A DNA stretch of 64,000 bases from QHWT01 sp963755695 (GTDB taxonomy: Bacteria; Acidobacteriota; Vicinamibacteria; Vicinamibacterales; 2-12-FULL-66-21): NCBI GenBank assembly GCA_963755695.1, contig CAVWLB010000003.1, forward strand, positions 124,001 through 188,000. The letters are read 5' to 3'. Both the position numbers and the translations under genes were made by a program. The notes beneath the pieces were generated by a model. It made no database searches. It was not told where the DNA came from and worked only from the letters and a program-made list of their open reading frames with translations. Shown here piece by piece: positions 59,846-64,000 of the stretch; the first letter of the stretch is position 1; every line of letters starts with the position of its first letter.

Positions 59846-61211
59846 AAGGCATGGCATGCGGCACGTGTGCCGGCTCCTGGCGATTGGCCTGCTCGCGGTC
59901 GCAGGTGTACCGGTCGCGGCCGGGCAGGGTCCGGGTCCGGGAACGCCGGGACCGTCACAGTTCCTCATTAGGGCGACTTCTGGCGGCGACGCGGAGGTGG
60001 TGGCGGCACGTCACAATCTTTCGATTGTTGGTGAAGCCAGCGACGGCAACGGCGAGGTCGTGTTCCTCGCGTCGCAGGTCGCTGACACGCCCGGGTTGTC
60101 GCAGGAACTCGACAACGACACCGACATCACCGCGATTGAAGAGAACCATTCGGTGCGGGTGCCCGAGGCGATTCATCCGCGCCTGGCGCAATCGACCGCC
60201 GCGATTCTCGAAACGCTCCCCGACCGTACGGTCATCCCCTACTACGGACGGAGCGTCTGGCGCGGCTACGCCTTCCAACCGGCGGCCGTCCTGATCAACG
60301 CGCCGAGAGTCCACGCGACATTCGGCAGCGGCGGCGGCACGGTCGCGATCATCGACACCGCAATCGACGGCAATCATCCGGTCCTGGCCGGAGCAATCGT
60401 GCCGGGTTTCGATTTCATCCGGAACCAGGCGGCGATTGGTTCTGATCTCGGCAGCATCTCGCAGTCGACGGCGGCGATCCTCGAAGGCGAACGCATCGGC
60501 GAGCCGATGCGGGCCGCGAAGGTGAATCAGTCCACGGCGGCGATCCTGGAGCAGTCGACGGCGGCGATCCTCGAAGGTGAGGGTCTACCGCCCGCGTTCG
60601 GACACGGCACGATGGTCGCGGGTCTCGTCCGACTCGTTGCCCCGACCGCGCAGATCATGCCGTTAACGGCGTTCACGGCCGACGGCGCCGGCAACGTCTT
60701 CAACGTGGTGCGCGCGATCTACTACGCGGTCGATCACGGCGCCAACGTGATCAATATGAGCTTCAGTCTTCAGAACTGGTCCGCCGAACTCGTCCGCGCC
60801 TTGAACTACGCGAACGAGCACGACGTGATTTGCGTGGCTTCCGCCGGCAACGAGGGGCAGGAGACTCTGGTGTTTCCTTCCGCGTTCCGGCATGTGATCG
60901 GCGTGGGTTCGAGCAACAACCAGGATCGGCGCAGCGCGTTCTCGAACTACGGCAATATCCTGGTGCGGTTATCCGCGCCTGGCGAAAACCTGATCACCTC
61001 GTTCCCCGGCGGCCGATACGCGATCGTATCCGGTACGTCGTTCAGCGCCGCGCTGGTCTCCGGCGGGGCAGCCCTTATCGAGCAGCTGGTGCCCGGTATC
61101 GAACCGAACGACGCGGAGGAGGCGCTCAGTCGCGCGAAGCGGATTGGGCAGGATATGGGCGAGGGGCGGATTGATCTGTGGTCCGCCTTGCAGCGTGCCG
61201 TGAAGGACTGA
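59820..61211 (+). CDS. Secreted subtilisin-family (S8) serine protease with QSTAAILE repeats
   Basis: 463 residues; signal peptide (VCRLLAIGLLAVAGVPVAAG). Residues about 45-120 form an I9-like propeptide. Catalytic triad: Asp179 (AIIDTAID), His262 (FGHGTMVAGLV) and Ser407 (SGTSFSAALVSG), with the oxyanion Asn in SAGNEGQE, all intact. The octapeptide QSTAAILE occurs at residues 124-131 (propeptide/catalytic-domain junction), 215-222, 237-244 and 245-252. The last three lie in an insert between Asp and His absent from typical subtilases. It overlaps the end of the zinc-finger gene by 26 bases. A start at ATG 59826 is also possible. Confidence 0.92.
   Translation: MKMPDVKRKRHGMRHVCRLLAIGLLAVAGVPVAAGQGPGPGTPGPSQFLIRATSGGDAEVVAARHNLSIVGEASDGNGEVVFLASQVADTPGLSQELDNDTDITAIEENHSVRVPEAIHPRLAQSTAAILETLPDRTVIPYYGRSVWRGYAFQPAAVLINAPRVHATFGSGGGTVAIIDTAIDGNHPVLAGAIVPGFDFIRNQAAIGSDLGSISQSTAAILEGERIGEPMRAAKVNQSTAAILEQSTAAILEGEGLPPAFGHGTMVAGLVRLVAPTAQIMPLTAFTADGAGNVFNVVRAIYYAVDHGANVINMSFSLQNWSAELVRALNYANEHDVICVASAGNEGQETLVFPSAFRHVIGVGSSNNQDRRSAFSNYGNILVRLSAPGENLITSFPGGRYAIVSGTSFSAALVSGGAALIEQLVPGIEPNDAEEALSRAKRIGQDMGEGRIDLWSALQRAVKD
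60189..60575 (+). repeat. Four in-frame QSTAAILE coding repeats within the subtilase
   Basis: 24-base repeats at 60189-60212, 60462-60485, 60528-60551 and 60552-60575 all encode QSTAAILE. Copies 3 and 4 are in direct tandem. Copy 1 uses different synonymous codons (CAATCGACCGCCGCG) from copies 2 and 4 (CAGTCGACGGCGGCG), so the peptide rather than the DNA is conserved between distant copies. Confidence 0.95.
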
Positions 61212-61318
61212 CTCGCTCCCGACGCCCGTTCCGCAACGCGCACACGTCAGACATTGTCGTCGGTGTGCGCGTTTGCACGTACGGCGTTCGCGGGTGTCGC
61301 GGGTCAGCGCGCGCCCTT

Positions 61319-61348
61319 CCTTATATTTTTCGATCGACACGAAGACCC
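61319..61348 (+). promoter_or_regulatory. Copy 2 of the 30-bp intergenic element
   Basis: CCTTATATTTTTCGATCGAC followed by ACGAAGACCC, 107 bases after the subtilase stop, matching 24 of 30 bases with 59108-59137, including the CGCCC bases just before it. The following frame begins about 30-50 bases downstream. Confidence 0.5.
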
Positions 61349-61377
61349 AAACGATGTAGCGACGCCACCTGTCGATT

Positions 61378-61644
61378 CCCGTGGCGCGAGTCCTCATCAT
61401 GAACAATTCGAATGCTGCGGGGCGGGAGCCTCGCCTTGATTCCCGGATTGGCCACGCTCCACAACACCGTGTACGAGCTGCTGACGGCAGGCGCGCGCGG
61501 CGTGCTGGTGCCCCGCGCCGAGCCGGTGCAGGAGCAGCTGATTCGGGCGCGGCGCCCGCTCCGACCGGCCGAGCGGTCGACATGGAGGGGCTCACGCGGA
61601 TTCGCGAACGGGCGCATCGGCTGCTCGAGGAGCGAGCTGAATAA
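61378..61644 (+). pseudogene. Glycosyltransferase remnant (C-terminal part)
   Basis: The region contains GLATLHNTVYELLTAGARGVLVPRAEPVQEQLIRA, which resembles the nucleotide-binding C-terminal motif of GT28/MurG-type transferases (GYNTVxELLxxGxRAxxVPR..xREQxxRA), then, one frame over, MEGLTRIRERAHRLLEERAE to the stop at 61644. There is no N-terminal domain; only a short run of other sequence precedes it. The gene is a decayed or deleted fragment. The stop overlaps the start of the intact GT4 gene. Confidence 0.5.
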
Positions 61645-62714
61645 TGCGCGCGCGGATCGCCGTGGTCGTCAGCGGGTTTCCCCGGCGGTCGGAAACCTTC
61701 GCCATCAACGAGCTGCTCGCACTCGAGGAGCGAGGTGTGCTCGCGCGCATCTTCGCGACCAAGCCAGGAGAGGACGGGCCACCCCAGCCCGGAATCGAGC
61801 CGCTGTTGCCACGAATTGACGTGCTGGAGCCCGGCACGCCGGCAGTGCAGGGCGCCGTGGTGGCCGAGCGACTGCGCGGCTCCGGCGTCTCCGGCCTGCA
61901 CGGATACTTCGCGCACACACCCGGCGAGATTGCGATGACCGCGGCCGATCTCCTCCAGCTGCCCTTTGGATTCAGCGTGCACGCACGCGACGCACGCAAA
62001 GTGGCGCCCGAGGCCCTCTCGCACCGGGCCGCTCGCGCCACGTGCGTGATCGCGTGCAACGTGGACGTCGCCGCCGACGTGCGGCGGATTGGTGGGCGTG
62101 CCCACCTGGTGCCGCACGGGGTGAATCTCGAGCGCTTTCGCGTCGTGCCGACGCCCTCCAACCGGCCATTCCGTCTGCTCGCGATCGGCCGGCTCGTCGA
62201 GAAGAAGGGGTTCGACGTATTGATTGATGCGGTCGCGCGTTCCCGGGATTCAACGCTGAAAATCATCGGCGACGGCCCCCTGCGGCAGCAGCTCGAGGCG
62301 CGAATCCGCGAACTCGGAGCCACCGAGCGGATTACGCTGGCGGGGCCGCGCACGCATGCGGATCTGCCCGCCGAGTACGCCCGATCGCATGCCGTCGCCG
62401 TGCCCTCGCTCGTCGACTCGACCGGCGATCGCGATGGCCTGCCGAACGTGGTCCTGGAAGCAATGGCCAGTGGCCGCGCGGTGATCGGCACCGACGTTGG
62501 GGCGATCACCTCTGTGTTACGGCCTGGTGAAACCGGTCTCGTGGTACCGCCGCGGAACGTCGAAGCGCTGACTGCCGCGATCGACGCGCTTGCCGCACGT
62601 CCGGAATGGCATGCGGAACTCGGCGCGCGAGGTCGCCGCGTGGTCGAACGTGAGTACGATGTGCGCCAGTGCGCTGCGCAGTTCGTCGGGCTGGTCGAGA
62701 GCGCCTATGCCTGA
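61644..62714 (+). CDS. Glycosyltransferase family 4 protein
   Basis: 356 residues. N-terminal domain (RIAVVVSGFPRRSETFAINELLALEERG) is that of GT4 enzymes of polysaccharide synthesis. The C-terminal GT-B domain has LAIGRLVEKKGFDVLIDAVAR, LKIIGDGPLRQQLEARIRELG, ITLAGPRTHADLPAEYARSHAVAVPSLVDSTGDRDGLPNVVLEAMASGRAVIGTDVGAI (the E-x7-E type sugar-nucleotide site) and GLVVPPRNVEAL. Clean frame. It transfers a sugar to an unknown acceptor, probably in exopolysaccharide assembly. It is followed by a shortened relative. Confidence 0.9.
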   Translation: MRARIAVVVSGFPRRSETFAINELLALEERGVLARIFATKPGEDGPPQPGIEPLLPRIDVLEPGTPAVQGAVVAERLRGSGVSGLHGYFAHTPGEIAMTAADLLQLPFGFSVHARDARKVAPEALSHRAARATCVIACNVDVAADVRRIGGRAHLVPHGVNLERFRVVPTPSNRPFRLLAIGRLVEKKGFDVLIDAVARSRDSTLKIIGDGPLRQQLEARIRELGATERITLAGPRTHADLPAEYARSHAVAVPSLVDSTGDRDGLPNVVLEAMASGRAVIGTDVGAITSVLRPGETGLVVPPRNVEALTAAIDALAARPEWHAELGARGRRVVEREYDVRQCAAQFVGLVESAYA

Positions 62715-63171
62715 GCGCTCGATGGTCGCCGGCGCGAATCACGACCAGGTGCCGACGGTCGCCTACGTCCTGAAGTCCTTTCCGCGCTTGCCGGAGACGT
62801 TCATCGCCGCCGGTCTACTGCCTTACCACGGTCTGAACGTGGAGTTCGCGCGCCTCTGCGCGGAGCGCTCACGTCCCACCATTCCGGGCGGCGGCGTGCG
62901 TGTGCTCGCCGTCGGACGCCTCGTCGAAAAGAAAGGTTTCGACGTGCTGCTCGATGCATGCGCCCGCCTGCGCCAGCGAGACATCTCCGTCGGGGCAACG
63001 ATCGTGGGAGAGCCTGGCGAACACGGCGCGGTGCTCCAGGAACAGGCCGCGCGGCCCGAGATGGCCAAATCGATGGCGCGCGAGGCGCAGACGGCAATCA
63101 GCACGCGCTTCAATGGCGACGTCACCGCGCGGACTTTGCCGGCGCTCCTCCAGGAGGCGGTCGGGTGTTGA
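62707..63171 (+). pseudogene. Internally deleted glycosyltransferase family 4 gene
   Basis: An open frame of 154 residues made of three in-frame pieces: an N-terminus (VPTVAYVLKSFPRLPETFIA), the central GT-B strand region (GGGVRVLAVGRLVEKKGFDVLLDACARLRQRDISVGATIVGEPGEHGAVLQ) and a C-terminus (MAREAQTAISTRFNGDVTARTLPALLQEA). About 130 residues between the first two parts and about 100 between the last two, including the sugar-binding site, are absent. The product cannot be an active transferase. Both deletions keep the frame. ATG 62707 overlaps the preceding gene. Confidence 0.65.
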
Positions 63172-63292
63172 ACGTGCGCCGTGCAGGTGGCACTCAGAGG
63201 TGCTCCACCGTCACCCACGATCGTGCGCTGGTCCGCCGCTCTCCTCGCGTCCGGCCAAACTGGCACTGCGCCACTGCCGCAGGAGCCAGGCC

Positions 63293-64000
63293 ATGATCAA
63301 CACCAGTCTTCACGCCCCTCGGGCAGTCTATTGCGCCCCAGAGCACCTGCACCGGAACATCGCGCTCGCCCGTGATGCGTGCGAGGGGCGCTTCACCCAC
63401 GGCGGCGTCACGGTTGCGATAGAGGGGCCGCCGGACTGGACCTACATGGACAGTCACGCGGATCGTGAATGGTGGATCGAGTGGGCGAAGTTCTATTACG
63501 CCCTCGACCTCGCCTACGCCTATCGCACGACCGACGAGCCGCGATTCCTCGATACCTGGCAGCGTCTCGTTGGCGGCTGGGCCACCGACGTGCCGTCGGA
63601 TTTCGGACCGACCGAAGCCATCGGCCGGCGCTTGCAGAACTGGATCTATTCCTGGAACGCGTTTGCCGAGTCGATGCTCTTTCCGGGCCTGCAGCCGGTG
63701 ATCGAGGACGCCGTTCTCGGCAGCATTACGCGCCAGGCGCAGTACCTGCGCGCGCACCTCTTTCGCGAACGAAACCATCGCACTCTGGAACTTTACGCCC
63801 TGCTGATCGTCGGTCTGGCGTTCCCCGATCGCCCTGGCTTCGACGAACTGCGCAACTTTGCCTGGAAGGAACTGCAAAACAACCTTTTCACCGATATCCG
63901 CGCTGACGGCGTCCACCGCGAACACTCCACCCACTACCACATGGTCGCGTTGTGTTCGTTCGTGGCGGCGCGCGAGAACGCCCGCCGCTTCGAACTGCCG
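63293..64000 (+). CDS. Heparinase II/III-like or alginate lyase-like protein (3' partial)
   Basis: The open frame from ATG 63293 (MINTSLHAPRAVYCAPEHLHRN) runs off the end of the window, 236 residues so far, with no stop. The first part contains the (alpha/alpha)-toroid sequence DREWWIEWAKFYYALDLAYAYRTTDEPRFLDTWQRLVGGWATD and QNWIYSWNAFAES, and near the end RADGVHREHSTHYHMVALCSFVAARENARR, which looks like the active-site stretch of heparinase II/III-type polysaccharide lyases (HxE...YH). Its place beside glycosyltransferases suggests a role in a polysaccharide locus. Substrate unknown. A slightly earlier start cannot be excluded. Confidence 0.75.
   Translation, partial: MINTSLHAPRAVYCAPEHLHRNIALARDACEGRFTHGGVTVAIEGPPDWTYMDSHADREWWIEWAKFYYALDLAYAYRTTDEPRFLDTWQRLVGGWATDVPSDFGPTEAIGRRLQNWIYSWNAFAESMLFPGLQPVIEDAVLGSITRQAQYLRAHLFRERNHRTLELYALLIVGLAFPDRPGFDELRNFAWKELQNNLFTDIRADGVHREHSTHYHMVALCSFVAARENARRFELP

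Noticed and set aside
1..64000. tRNA, rRNA, prophage, insertion sequence or integrase
   Set aside because: I looked for cloverleaf-like sequences, terminal repeats and transposase or integrase motifs and saw none; a tRNA search program would be needed to exclude a missed tRNA.

Overview
The window looks like the chromosome of a high-GC, Gram-negative (LPS-making) bacterium, most likely an acidobacterium of the Vicinamibacteria type. The reasons are a large Oar-like TonB receptor with an N-terminal carboxypeptidase-regulatory-like domain, a secreted VWA protein of the kind common in that phylum, ECF sigma/anti-sigma genes beside secreted HEAT-repeat proteins, lpxB and lpxD, and dense intergenic word-like repeats. 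The assignment is an inference; no rRNA or marker phylogeny could be run. I saw no phage, IS element, CRISPR array or tRNA.

Layout. 1-12.6 kb: a SulP transporter tail, a 2Fe-2S ferredoxin, two SDR epimerases, a zinc-ribbon rhomboid protease, an ECF sigma/anti-sigma pair with two HEAT-repeat proteins, the overlapping operon queG-udgX-algH, and a secreted TPR/VWA pair. 12.7-24 kb: TonB receptor, aconitase, an Opu-type osmolyte ABC importer, two small disordered proteins, and an operon of a secreted protein, a matrixin-like metalloprotease and a beta-barrel. 24-33.7 kb: an operon lpxD-M16-M16-lpxB, then a KHE1-like membrane protein, MgtC, an S1/P1-like protein and endonuclease IV. 33.7-42.5 kb: AMMECR1 and MEMO1 proteins, gatC-gatA, an acetyltransferase, a heat-shock operon hsp20-hsp20-rpoZ plus two small membrane proteins divergent from a third hsp20, a YmdB-type phosphodiesterase and xseA-xseB. 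42.5-51.2 kb: ispA, tlyA, nadK, mltG, ruvX, a phosphodiesterase-superfamily protein, envC-like M23 and an S41 homologue. 51.5-61.2 kb: HU, a peptide ABC transporter without ATPase genes, then a sigma factor, a TPR-CHAT caspase-like protein, a zinc-finger protein and a secreted subtilase. 61.3-64 kb: start of a polysaccharide locus with one intact and two broken glycosyltransferases and a heparinase II/III-like gene running off the end.

The most interesting region is 51.9-61.2 kb. Peptide permease subunits, a peptide-binding protein, a sigma factor and a TPR-CHAT protease overlap one another at start/stop codons. They are followed by an exported subtilase that carries four copies of the octapeptide QSTAAILE, one at the propeptide/catalytic-domain junction and three just before the active-site histidine. 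A peptide-signalling or proteolytic-cascade circuit is my inference. A 30-nt DNA element occurs after the CHAT gene and again after the subtilase gene.

Two cautions. Conserved genes at 1.1-5.8 kb and 42.5-49.2 kb are broken by frameshifts every 50-150 bases, where traceable mostly by single-base insertions, and isolated ones occur in acnA, an M16 gene, gatA and a barrel gene. Consensus error is the likeliest cause, so coordinates there bound the gene rather than one clean frame. Also, about ten intergenic spaces are filled with short iterated words, several folding into long inverted repeats.
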